Assembly (NCBI GenBank): GCA_016787575.1
Contig: JAEUUO010000010.1
Location: 1 to 64,000, forward strand
Source of the DNA: Saprospiraceae bacterium
Lineage (GTDB): Bacteria > Bacteroidota > Bacteroidia > Chitinophagales > Saprospiraceae
Direction of reading: 5' to 3'
Length of the DNA stretch: 64,000 bases
In this document: piece after piece, positions 28,187 through 36,896 of the stretch
Layout: each line of letters starts with the position of its first letter
Numbering within the stretch: the first letter of the stretch is position 1
The notes under the pieces: generated by a model
Database searches by the model: none
The model's input: the letters and a program-made list of their open reading frames with translations, nothing else
Told to the model about the DNA's origin: nothing
Program-made: the position numbers and the translations under genes

Positions 28187-29122
28187 ATGGGTCTTTTATT
28201 AAAAATATTCATAGCAATCGCAATTATTAGTTTTCTGTACAGTTGTTTTGGCAAAAAGAAAACGACTGACGGATTTGAAGCCTGGCTGAATACCCATTAT
28301 AAAGGCCGCTTGAAAATTTTAAACACCAGCACATCAGATCCTATAAAACATTTAAGCTTTAAGGTTAAAAACTCTGTGGTTGCAAGTACTGATGATAGTT
28401 TACATCAGATTGTAATTAGGTGGGATAAGCGAGTGGATGATTTAGGAATTTCCTTGGATGAGGTCAATGACATGCTTACCAGATCTAAAGTTGAGTTAAC
28501 AGATGCGCGTGAATTGTTCAATTTGATTAAAGAAGGAGGATTATCATCTATAAGTTGCGCCATCACAAATGCTTATGCCAGAATATTACTTTTCAAAGAA
28601 CCAACTCCGGAAAATCGAATTCAAATACTTGAAAAATTAATTGTTATACTCCAAACTTGGCTTAAAACAAAAAACTATGGATTGGCAATTGATATTATGG
28701 AGCCTAAAGCCATAGGAAGTGAATTTGGAGATATTATTCCATTGCCTCATTGGCAACGTGCAGATTCCTGGCAAACCAGAAACACCCTGCTTACTCTGCG
28801 TATAGATCCCGGTACAATTCTGGAAGCAAAGTCCATGAACCAACAATGGAAATTTAATACCGAATCAGATCGGCTCGTTCAATGGATTGAAACGTCCCGC
28901 CCTCTGGCAACAGAATGGGCAAAAGAGCACTTAAAGAAAGCACATCGAATGCTTTCCCAAACGCAATACAGTGCCCTGGAAAATCAACTTGGCGCTCAAA
29001 TTCAATTTCCCATTAGCTACTCAACAAACTCTGATGATTCCAGCAATATTGATGGCTACATTACTGGAAATTATTTATTGGATGAAGGTAAAATTGGTCC
29101 ATTCAAATTAACAAAAGAGTAA
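28187..29122 (+). CDS. lipoprotein of unknown function
   Basis: 311 residues from the ATG at 28187; the frame is open to a TTG at 28148, but the ATG gives a lipoprotein signal MGLLLKIFIAIAIISFLYSC with Cys20. The mature part is soluble, about 290 residues, without internal hydrophobic segments. A region near 45-100 (LKILNTSTSDPIKHLSFKVKN, then IVIRWDKRVDD) is beta-rich. Unrecognised. It is followed by an octamer repeat array and then a convergent metallophosphoesterase gene. Confidence 0.75.
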   Translation: MGLLLKIFIAIAIISFLYSCFGKKKTTDGFEAWLNTHYKGRLKILNTSTSDPIKHLSFKVKNSVVASTDDSLHQIVIRWDKRVDDLGISLDEVNDMLTRSKVELTDARELFNLIKEGGLSSISCAITNAYARILLFKEPTPENRIQILEKLIVILQTWLKTKNYGLAIDIMEPKAIGSEFGDIIPLPHWQRADSWQTRNTLLTLRIDPGTILEAKSMNQQWKFNTESDRLVQWIETSRPLATEWAKEHLKKAHRMLSQTQYSALENQLGAQIQFPISYSTNSDDSSNIDGYITGNYLLDEGKIGPFKLTKE

Positions 29123-29160
29123 TAGTTTTAGAATTTTATATTATTGCTAATCTAAGCTTC

Positions 29161-29256
29161 ATTGCAACATTGAAGCATTGTAGAATTTCATCATTGCCGC
29201 ATTGTAAAATTGCAGCATTGTAGAATTGCAGTATTGCAGAATTGCAAAATTGCAGC
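29161..29256 (+). repeat. tandem octamer repeat ATTGCAGN, 12 units
   Basis: Twelve consecutive 8-base units without a single indel: ATTGCAAC, ATTGAAGC, ATTGTAGA, ATTTCATC, ATTGCCGC, ATTGTAAA, ATTGCAGC, ATTGTAGA, ATTGCAGT, ATTGCAGA, ATTGCAAA, ATTGCAGC. It lies between the 3' ends of two convergent genes. Confidence 0.92.
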
Positions 29257-29277
29257 ATTCCCCTTCAGACTTCTTTT

Positions 29278-30531
29278 CTAAAGACTCAATTCTCCTTTCT
29301 TCAAGGTGATTTCTGTAATTTCCGGCCAAATACCTACCCTACCTCTAAATCCCAAAACTCCAAAACCGCGATTTATATATAGGTTTCGACCAGCTTCTTC
29401 ATATTGGCCAGCCCATTTCGGATATCGATATTGGATTGGGCTCCATTTAAAACCTGGAATTTCAATGCCCATTTGCATTCCATGTGTATGTCCACTGAGG
29501 GTAAGATGTATGTGCTGAGGGTGCATTTTTACTTCATTTTCCCAATGTGTCGGATCATGCGATAACAATATTTTAAAATCTGAAGCATTAACTTGATGCA
29601 ATGCCTTTTCAAGATTGCCTCGTTTTCCAAATCCAACACCCCAATTTTCAACGCCAAGCAAACGAAGGGATTGTCCGTTTTTTTCAATTTTTACCGACTC
29701 GTCCAAAAGCAATTTAAAATCAATTTTGGCATGATGTGCTTTAACGGCTTCAAAATTTTGTTGTTTTGCTTCTTCCGTTTCCCATTGGGTATATTCTCCA
29801 TAATCGTGATTTCCTAAAATAGAAAATTGACCATAAGGTGCTTTCAGTGTTTTAAAATCCGCAACCCAGGGATCAAATTCGGATGCAAAAGTATTTACAA
29901 GATCTCCGGTAAATACAATCAAATCAGCATTCAGAGATTTGATCATATCCAATCCTTTTAATACACCATCCCTGTCATCAAAACTACCACTGTGAATATC
30001 TGAAATTTGACAAATTCGAAACCCATCAAATTCTTCCGGAAGGTCCTTATAATAAATGGTCTGCTTATGAATTTTATACTGATAGCGTCCTCGAATCATG
30101 CCATATGTCAAGGACATAAATGGTATAGAAGCTAATAACAATGCACCTTGGCTTACAAATTTTCTGCGCGATGCCATAGAAGGACTTTCAACTGTAATTT
30201 CGTCGCTGAAATAGCTGCTTACTTTAAAATAAATAGCTTCAAAAAAACGGTATATATCTTCCCCAAATAATACTAAAATAAACACGAGTTTGGTCATCAA
30301 CAATATAAACCAGATATTACCTAAAGTAACCCAAGCGGCTGGCATTTGATGATTTCTGCGCATTTCCATCATTCCGTAAATAAACAATGCAGGAAGCAGG
30401 ATAGAAATCACCCAATAACTCAGGTATATATAATTTACATGTTGCACAGAACTGGAAATCAGGGTCTTTAAACCCTGAAAGGTATAAAAATCGATTGCCA
30501 GTACAATCAATAGGGGAATAAGAAAACCCAT
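29278..30531 (-). CDS. membrane-anchored calcineurin-like metallophosphoesterase
   Basis: 417 residues. The N-terminal part has three to four membrane helices (about 1-17, 35-55, 68-92 and 128-145), then a metallophosphoesterase domain about 165-400 with the full metal-ligand set: ISDIHSG (Asp and His), TGDLVN, LGNHDYG, LSHDPTHW and GHTHGMQMG. The domain lies outside the last helix; which side of the membrane is not certain. Similar proteins include YaeI/YkuE-type phosphodiesterases that can act on lipid A precursors or cell-wall lipids, but no substrate can be assigned here. Convergent with the lipoprotein gene, separated by the octamer array. Confidence 0.9.
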   Translation of the reverse strand: MGFLIPLLIVLAIDFYTFQGLKTLISSSVQHVNYIYLSYWVISILLPALFIYGMMEMRRNHQMPAAWVTLGNIWFILLMTKLVFILVLFGEDIYRFFEAIYFKVSSYFSDEITVESPSMASRRKFVSQGALLLASIPFMSLTYGMIRGRYQYKIHKQTIYYKDLPEEFDGFRICQISDIHSGSFDDRDGVLKGLDMIKSLNADLIVFTGDLVNTFASEFDPWVADFKTLKAPYGQFSILGNHDYGEYTQWETEEAKQQNFEAVKAHHAKIDFKLLLDESVKIEKNGQSLRLLGVENWGVGFGKRGNLEKALHQVNASDFKILLSHDPTHWENEVKMHPQHIHLTLSGHTHGMQMGIEIPGFKWSPIQYRYPKWAGQYEEAGRNLYINRGFGVLGFRGRVGIWPEITEITLKKGELSL

Positions 30532-30668
30532 TAAATTTAGTGTTAATGTAAAGGGAGAAACAATAAAAACTTACAAATAGTTCAATCTTTCAAAAATCCA
30601 GATTGACAGGATGGCATTTAAAATTAGTCCTGAATTGATAGGAATCAATTTATTAATACTAAAAATAT

Positions 30669-31139
30669 TTACACTTGAACAAATGATTTTACACGATCAT
30701 CAAAACCTGTTTTTTCAATTTGAACTAAATTGGTTTCAAGCAAGGTTTGAATTTCAGTTGGATGTGCCGTTGTTTTTTTCAACATTAAATCAATGTGTAA
30801 GAATCTAGACCACAACAAGGCCTTGAGTTTTGACTGATCATCATTCCACATTTGATATTCTACTAAAATATCTTTTTCCGAACAACGAATGATCATTGAA
30901 CGAATCCAAACATACTCATTGCGCTTTGCTTCTTGCAAATAGGCTATTTCATGTTTTACCAATACCCATGATTTTTTTGTTTGTTCGGCATACTCCATCA
31001 AATTCAATTGGTAATGCTCTAGGATTTGGTCCTCACGCGCTTCCAACATGTATTCAATAAATCGGGTATTGTATAAATGGCCAAGCGGGTCGCAATCTTT
31101 AAACCGAATGCGATGTCTGGACTGAGGAATTTTGGTCAT
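30669..31139 (-). CDS. acyl-CoA thioesterase (4-hydroxybenzoyl-CoA thioesterase-like hotdog fold)
   Basis: 156 residues, a single hotdog domain. RFKDCDPLGHLYNTRFIEYM at the N-terminus carries the catalytic Asp of the 4HBT family (D-x-x-G-H-x-x-N). It cleaves acyl-CoA or related thioesters in the cytoplasm; substrate unknown. The first Met is used as start. It is followed by a small spacer and then by the metallophosphoesterase, also minus strand. Confidence 0.88.
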   Translation of the reverse strand: MTKIPQSRHRIRFKDCDPLGHLYNTRFIEYMLEAREDQILEHYQLNLMEYAEQTKKSWVLVKHEIAYLQEAKRNEYVWIRSMIIRCSEKDILVEYQMWNDDQSKLKALLWSRFLHIDLMLKKTTAHPTEIQTLLETNLVQIEKTGFDDRVKSFVQV

Positions 31140-31206
31140 AAGTAACTCTTAAGTAAAGCAAACAAACCCGGAGATCGATTGGTTCAATGTTGGGAGTTAC
31201 TGTTAA

Positions 31207-31232
31207 GCTGTAAAGCTAATTAGCTTTACAGC
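31207..31232. repeat. perfect 26-bp palindrome
   Basis: GCTGTAAAGCTAA followed by its exact reverse complement with no loop. It could be an operator for a dimeric regulator of the thioesterase gene, or a terminator-like hairpin for the eroded gene upstream. Confidence 0.75.
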
Positions 31233-31249
31233 CCATATTACAAATCATC

Positions 31250-31665
31250 TCACCAACATGCTTGAACATTAATTCCGAATTTGTAATTATTGTAGATCAC
31301 CACGATGTGCGAATTACAAACAAAACCAATATGTTCAGCACTGATTGGACTTCCTTCGCTGGCATTCAAATAGAAATTAGCACCGTAATTTTTATAGCTG
31401 GAATATCCATCTAACCATTACTTTGCATGAATCACACTTTTAAATTTTTTTATGGCTTTCAAATTAATTGGGCTTGAATCACCAATAAACATTTCAATGC
31501 CATTCTTCACAACGATGTCAAATTCAAATTGGTGGATCGTTATATTTAATTTCCGATGGTTTCTTTTAACTGGAGTTCAGTTTCTTTAAATTACAGATCG
31601 GTCCCCTCATGGCTGATGACTAAACCCTTCAATAATGATTTGGTTTCTTCAAAGCTTACTTGCAT
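31250..31665 (-). pseudogene. eroded gene with in-frame stops and a frameshift
   Basis: On the minus strand an ATG at 31665 begins MQVSFEETKSLLKGLVISHE, interrupted after codon 24 by TAA and again 14 codons later. A shifted frame then carries IHQFEFDIVVKNGIEMFIGD through to another TAA at about codon 39 of that frame, and then YGANFYLNASEGSPISAEHI, ending GINVQACW before TGA. The conceptual protein text is coherent and protein-like but not readable as one frame, so it is a pseudogene (or several sequencing errors). I do not recognise the family. Confidence 0.6.
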
Positions 31666-31803
31666 TTTGAAAATTAATTTTTTTGGGTGTTTTCAAATGT
31701 ATCTAGAGAGAAAACAAATAAAAATTGCCGTCAATAATTCAAATTAACCGATAAATCTATTTGTCTTATTAACAAATCATTTTGTCTTAGAGGGGCGGAA
31801 GCA

Positions 31804-31833
31804 TTGAATCTGTAAAACATTCCCTTAACTTTG
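31804..31833 (+). promoter_or_regulatory. promoter of leuS
   Basis: TTG (31804-31806), 19 bases, then TAACTTTG (31826-31833), a perfect match to the Bacteroidota -33/-7 consensus. The start codon is 31848, so the predicted leader is only about 8-10 bases, nearly leaderless. Confidence 0.7.
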
Positions 31834-31847
31834 CACAAATCACAGAC

Positions 31848-34685
31848 ATGGAATTTTTACATCGGGAAATAGAGGAAAAGTGGAGACGTTATTGGAATGA
31901 GAATCAAACTTATAAAGTGCTGGATGATTTTACCAAGCCTAAGTTTTATGTGCTTGATATGTTTCCTTACCCATCCGGTGCAGGCTTGCATGTCGGTCAT
32001 CCTCTTGGATACATTGCCTCAGATATTGTTGCCAGATATAAGCGTATGTCCGGCTATAATGTTTTGCATCCAATGGGATTTGATGCCTTTGGATTGCCAG
32101 CTGAACAATATGCGATCCAAACAGGAATACATCCATCCGTATCTACAGCCCAAAATATACAACGCTATCGTGAGCAACTAGATAATATCGGGTTTAATTA
32201 CGATTGGTCCCGTGAAGTGATTACTTGTGATCCTGGCTACTACAAATGGACGCAATGGATCTTTTTAAAATTATTCAATTCGTATTACAATACAAGCGAA
32301 CAAAAAGCAAAACCCATTGACGAATTAATACATTTGTTCGAACGATTTGGGAATCACTCGATACCTGCCCATCATTCTGAAGACAGTTTGTTTGATGCCA
32401 TTGAATGGAAATCAAAAAGTCGTTTGGAACAAGAACGCATATTGATGAACTATCGATTGGCTTATCGGAAATCAGCATATGTCAATTGGTGCGAAGCATT
32501 AGGAACTGTATTGGCCAATGACGAAATTAAAGACGGTGTATCCGAACGAGGCGGACATCCTGTTGAGAAAAAAGCTATGTTGCAATGGGCTCTGCGAATT
32601 ACAGCATATGCTGAGCGCCTTCTAAAAGACATGGAAACCCTGGAATGGTCTGATTCATTAAAAATTATGCAAAGCAATTGGATTGGAAAATCAGTGGGAG
32701 CACAGTTATTTTTTGCTGTTGAAGATCAAAATGAATCCATCGAAGTTTTTACAACACGCCCTGATACCATATTTGGAGTTAGTTTTATGGTTCTTGCACC
32801 AGAACATCCTCTTGTTTATAAAATCACGAGTTCCACTCAAAAAACATTTGTTGAAAACTACATAAATCACAGCAATCACAAAACAGAACGAGAACGACAA
32901 TCGGATAACAAATCTGTTTCCGGTGTATTTACCGGAGCCTATGCCATTCATCCATTTACCAATGCGAAAATTCCAATCTGGATTGCAGATTATGTTTTAA
33001 TAGAATATGGTACCGGTGCCATTATGGCTGTACCCGGTCATGACAAAAGAGATCAACTGTTTGCAAAGCAATTTAATTTACCCATTCTTCAAGTGGTAGA
33101 TCAAAGCAATTTTTCAAATGCTGATCTTGAAGACAAAGTCGGAATTATGGTAAATTCAGATTTTCTAAATGGCATACAAGTTTATCAGGCAATTCAAGAC
33201 ATATTGCAGGTTTTGGAATCTAAAGGAATTGGAAAAACCAGAATTCAATACAAGTTGCGCGATGCAAATTTTAGCAGACAGCGCTATTGGGGAGAACCAT
33301 TTCCTATATACTACGATGCACAAGGACATACCTACCAGCTGGATGAAAACAATTTACCACTTGAATTACCTCATCTTGAACAAATTGAGCCTGGAAAATC
33401 TGCAAAATCACCATTGGCAGCTGCAACAGAATGGGTAAATTTTCAAGACTATACCCGTGAAACGGATACCATGCCCGGGTATGCCGGTTCGTCCTGGTAT
33501 TTCTTACGCTATATGGATCCCAATAACCCAAATGCATTTGCGTCAACAGAAAATATAAATTACTGGAAAGAGGTTGATTTGTATATAGGTGGTACAGAAC
33601 ACGCAGTCGGACATTTGATGTACTCTCGGTTTTGGCATAAATTTTTATACGATTGTGGTCTTGTAAATACAACCGAACCCTTTAAGAAATTAGTTAATCA
33701 AGGGATGATTCAAGGCATTATTGAATCCTTGCTTTTAGTAAAAGACAGTCATCCTCCCCTCTTTATTGATGTCAATTTGAAAACAGCTTATGCAGATGAT
33801 CAATTGGCGCGTATTCCGGTCCATATTGATTATGTCAGTGATTACAATACGGATCATTCGCATCTTAATAAAAAAGGCATTCTTGAATTTGTAAAATGGC
33901 GACCAGAATTTGCAGGAAGTTTATTTAAAAATGTAGATACTTCTTATTTGCTGAATGAAATTTCTGATGACTTCAAAATCAATACACTTTCAGAAACCGG
34001 CAAAATGTCCAAGCGCTATCACAATGTCGTTAATCCAGATGATGTAATTGCAGAATATGGAGCCGATTGCTTTAGGATGTATGAGATGTTTTTAGGCCCC
34101 ATCGATCAAGCTAAACCCTGGGATACCAAAGGAATTGATGGCGTAAGTAAATTTTTAAGAAAATTTTACAATCTGTTTTACAGTGCAAACGATCAGTTTA
34201 TTCTAACTGATGAACCAGCAACTGCCGAAGAACTTAAGTTCCTACACAGCTGTATAAAGAAAGTCAATCAAGACATCGAGCAATTATCATTTAATACTTC
34301 TGTCAGTGCTTTTATGATTTGTGTCAATGAATTGAAACGCATCGGATGCACTAAAAAAGAAGTATTGATTCCTTTGGCTCAATTACTTGCACCTTTTGCA
34401 CCATTTATTACAGAGGAAATTTGGCATACAGCAGGCTTTAATGGAAGCATCCATCACAGCGAGTATCCGCAAGCTGACGAAAACCATTTAATAAAAAATG
34501 AAGTGAATTACCCGGTTAGTATCAATGGCAAAAAACGCTATGAATGGATTGTTTCTAAATCAATGAATCAAACCGAATTGCAAGAACAAGTATTGCAATT
34601 AGACGAAATTAAAAAATGGCTGGAAGGACAAGAAATTAAAAAAATAATAATTGTTCCCAATAGAATGATAAACATTGTAATCTGA
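31848..34685 (+). CDS. leuS: leucine-tRNA ligase
   Basis: 945 residues, full length for a bacterial LeuRS. Catalytic HIGH-type motif HVGH at 48-51 (PYPSGAGLHVGHPLGY) and the KMSKR loop (Lys719-Met-Ser-Lys722, TGKMSKRYHNVV). CP1 editing domain about 230-430 with TTRPDTIFG and the discriminating DKRD segment. C-terminal anticodon-binding and UNE-like domain to residue 945. Attaches leucine to tRNA-Leu in the cytoplasm. A consensus promoter sits just upstream; a small channel-like membrane gene follows after 5 bases and is probably co-transcribed. Confidence 0.98.
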   Translation: MEFLHREIEEKWRRYWNENQTYKVLDDFTKPKFYVLDMFPYPSGAGLHVGHPLGYIASDIVARYKRMSGYNVLHPMGFDAFGLPAEQYAIQTGIHPSVSTAQNIQRYREQLDNIGFNYDWSREVITCDPGYYKWTQWIFLKLFNSYYNTSEQKAKPIDELIHLFERFGNHSIPAHHSEDSLFDAIEWKSKSRLEQERILMNYRLAYRKSAYVNWCEALGTVLANDEIKDGVSERGGHPVEKKAMLQWALRITAYAERLLKDMETLEWSDSLKIMQSNWIGKSVGAQLFFAVEDQNESIEVFTTRPDTIFGVSFMVLAPEHPLVYKITSSTQKTFVENYINHSNHKTERERQSDNKSVSGVFTGAYAIHPFTNAKIPIWIADYVLIEYGTGAIMAVPGHDKRDQLFAKQFNLPILQVVDQSNFSNADLEDKVGIMVNSDFLNGIQVYQAIQDILQVLESKGIGKTRIQYKLRDANFSRQRYWGEPFPIYYDAQGHTYQLDENNLPLELPHLEQIEPGKSAKSPLAAATEWVNFQDYTRETDTMPGYAGSSWYFLRYMDPNNPNAFASTENINYWKEVDLYIGGTEHAVGHLMYSRFWHKFLYDCGLVNTTEPFKKLVNQGMIQGIIESLLLVKDSHPPLFIDVNLKTAYADDQLARIPVHIDYVSDYNTDHSHLNKKGILEFVKWRPEFAGSLFKNVDTSYLLNEISDDFKINTLSETGKMSKRYHNVVNPDDVIAEYGADCFRMYEMFLGPIDQAKPWDTKGIDGVSKFLRKFYNLFYSANDQFILTDEPATAEELKFLHSCIKKVNQDIEQLSFNTSVSAFMICVNELKRIGCTKKEVLIPLAQLLAPFAPFITEEIWHTAGFNGSIHHSEYPQADENHLIKNEVNYPVSINGKKRYEWIVSKSMNQTELQEQVLQLDEIKKWLEGQEIKKIIIVPNRMINIVI

Positions 34686-34690
34686 CTTTT

Positions 34691-35035
34691 ATGTTTGAGC
34701 ACAAATCAAATGCAGTAGCACATTCCAGTATATTTTACAGAAGACTGCTGAAATTTTGGATACTTGGAACCCTCTTAATTACAATTTCTTTAATAATGGG
34801 AACCTTGGGTTATATGTACTTTGGTGATTTAAATTGGATTGACGGCTTATACAATGCCAGCATGATTTTAACCGGTATGGGCCCGGCTGTAGAAAATCCT
34901 TGCGATTCCTTAAAACTCTTTGCTTCTTTTTATGCGATGTACAGCGGGATCATTTTTTTGTCAAGCGTAACGATTGTCTTTGCTCCCATCATTCACCGCT
35001 TTTTCCACATCATTCATGTAGAAGGTAAAAATTGA
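34691..35035 (+). CDS. small two-helix membrane protein with a channel-pore-like loop
   Basis: 114 residues. Two membrane helices (about 22-46 and 78-102) flank a re-entrant-looking stretch DGLYNASMILTGMGPAVE at about 56-73. This layout matches the ion_trans_2 fold (M1-P loop-M2), where potassium channels have TVGYG; here the filter-like sequence is TGMGP, so selectivity for potassium is not implied. It could be a degenerate or non-potassium channel subunit. Cotranscribed behind leuS. Family assignment is inference from topology. Confidence 0.6.
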   Translation: MFEHKSNAVAHSSIFYRRLLKFWILGTLLITISLIMGTLGYMYFGDLNWIDGLYNASMILTGMGPAVENPCDSLKLFASFYAMYSGIIFLSSVTIVFAPIIHRFFHIIHVEGKN

Positions 35036-35044
35036 TAATCTCCT

Positions 35045-35962
35045 CTAACTCAAATTACTTAAAGTCGCAGGAAAACGGCTGAATTTTGGAGCGACAACCA
35101 ATTCTTTAGAACCAGGGGTGTAACTGTAAAATCCTTCACCCGATTTAACACCCAATTTATTGGCAGTCACCATTTTAACCAATAATGGACATGGAGCGTA
35201 TTTTGGATTTCCAAAACCATCTTCTAAAACCCGCAAGATTGCCAAACAAACATCCAGACCAATAAAATCTGCCAATTGCAAAGGTCCCATTGGATGTGCC
35301 ATTCCTAATTTCATAACTGTATCAATTTCTTCTACACCAGCAACTCCTTCATACAAACAATGTATGGCTTCATTGATCATCGGAATTAAAATACGATTGG
35401 AAACAAAACCCGGATAATCATTCACCTCAACCGGAACTTTATCAAGCGCTTTTGTAAGATTCATGATAAGCTCACAAACTTCATCAGATGTATTGTAACC
35501 CCGGATAATTTCAACCAATTTCATAATTGGTGCCGGGTTCATAAAATGCATGCCAATTACTTTATCAGGTCTCTTGGTGATGGATGCAATTTTAGTTAAT
35601 GAAATTGCCGATGTGTTGGAAGCTAAAATTGTATTAGGCCCACACATCCTTTCGAGATCTGTAAATATTTTTAGTTTAAGTGATTCATTTTCTGTTGCAG
35701 CTTCTATAACTAATTCTGCATTTTCAACTGCGGATTCAAGATCTGAATTTAATGTAAGCCGATTGAGCGTATTGACTTTGTCCTCACCGGTCAATTTTGC
35801 TTTTTCAACCATCCGATCCAGGTTTTTGGTAATGGAAGCCAAAGCTTTTTCCAATGCAGGAGCAGAAATATCATTTAATACTACTTCATAACCATATTGA
35901 GCAAATACATGAGCAATTCCACTTCCCATGGTTCCGGCTCCGATAACTGTGATATTTTTCAT
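35045..35962 (-). CDS. 3-hydroxybutyryl-CoA / 3-hydroxyacyl-CoA dehydrogenase
   Basis: 305 residues from the ATG at 35962; the frame extends 30 codons further up, but family members begin with MKNITVIGAGTMGSGIAHVF. The NAD-binding Rossmann fold (GxGxMG at 8-13) covers about 1-185. The catalytic His lies in VIGMHFMNPAPIMKLVEI and the helical C-terminal domain begins near VNDYPGFVSNRIL. It oxidises 3-hydroxyacyl-CoA (butyrate or fatty acid metabolism). Transcribed away from the BadF-type kinase gene. Substrate length not decided. Confidence 0.93.
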   Translation of the reverse strand: MKNITVIGAGTMGSGIAHVFAQYGYEVVLNDISAPALEKALASITKNLDRMVEKAKLTGEDKVNTLNRLTLNSDLESAVENAELVIEAATENESLKLKIFTDLERMCGPNTILASNTSAISLTKIASITKRPDKVIGMHFMNPAPIMKLVEIIRGYNTSDEVCELIMNLTKALDKVPVEVNDYPGFVSNRILIPMINEAIHCLYEGVAGVEEIDTVMKLGMAHPMGPLQLADFIGLDVCLAILRVLEDGFGNPKYAPCPLLVKMVTANKLGVKSGEGFYSYTPGSKELVVAPKFSRFPATLSNLS

Positions 35963-36050
35963 AAATTTTGAATAATGCGCGCAAAGTAAATGCTTTGGAG
36001 ACGATTTAACAAATTGTAGGCTAAAAATATAAATCCTATCTTGCAGTACC

Positions 36051-36896
36051 ATGCGTTATAAATTAATAGCCGATGCGGGGTCCAGCAAGACCGATTGGGT
36101 GTTTTTTGGAGAAACACAGAGCACCCATTTTGAGACCGAAGGAATCAATCCAACAACTCAAGATCCAAGTTATTTAGAGACTGTATTGGAAAAAACCAAA
36201 TTCCATTGTCCGGATCATCCAGATATCATAATTTTTTATGGCGCAGGATGCACTTCACAATCAGCCAAGGATTTACTCACCGCATTGCTTGCAAAGCAAT
36301 TTCCTAAGGTTAAGATTGTTGTCCATTCTGATATTTTAGGCTGTGGACGGGGATTGTGTGAAGGCCAGGAAGGTGTTGTTGCTATTTTGGGTACTGGAAG
36401 TCATGCAGCCCGCTGCGATGGCCATGTCATAGTCCATCAACTTCCTTCTTTAGGTTTCCTGCTTGGGGATGAAGCCTCAGGGAATTATTTAGGCAAAAAG
36501 CTACTACAACTCTATTTTTTAAATAAAATGGATGCCGAATTAAAACAGCAATTTGAAAAACAGTATCCGGAATTAAATCATGATTTTATCTATCAATTGT
36601 ACCATTCTAAAAAACCGGCTTCAAAACTGGCTGATTTCGCACGCTTTGTCATTCAACATAAAAATACAGAAACATTAAAACCAATCATCAAACTTGGAAT
36701 TGAAGAATTTATAGAAAATAGGATTTTAGTTTACAAACATGATCATTTACCTGTCCACCTTTGTGGTTCTATTGGCTATTTTTTACGGGATGAATTCAGA
36801 ACTTCTTTGGATAGTTACGGTTTAATATTTGGAAATTGCAGTCAGAAATTAATTCAACATTTATTAGCTTATCACTTAAAATATGAAACCCATTAA
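36051..36896 (+). CDS. BadF/BadG-type ATPase, N-acetylglucosamine kinase-like
   Basis: 281 residues of the ASKHA sugar-kinase fold. Phosphate-1 motif DAGSSKTDWVFF at about 7-18, adenosine-side ILGTGSHAARCDG near 115, and a metal or substrate segment LLGDEASGNYLGKKLL near 137. In Bacteroidota this protein usually phosphorylates amino sugars such as N-acetylglucosamine; the substrate is inferred. It overlaps pfkA by 14 bases, so the two are co-translated, which fits a role feeding hexosamine or hexose into glycolysis. Confidence 0.85.
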   Translation: MRYKLIADAGSSKTDWVFFGETQSTHFETEGINPTTQDPSYLETVLEKTKFHCPDHPDIIIFYGAGCTSQSAKDLLTALLAKQFPKVKIVVHSDILGCGRGLCEGQEGVVAILGTGSHAARCDGHVIVHQLPSLGFLLGDEASGNYLGKKLLQLYFLNKMDAELKQQFEKQYPELNHDFIYQLYHSKKPASKLADFARFVIQHKNTETLKPIIKLGIEEFIENRILVYKHDHLPVHLCGSIGYFLRDEFRTSLDSYGLIFGNCSQKLIQHLLAYHLKYETH

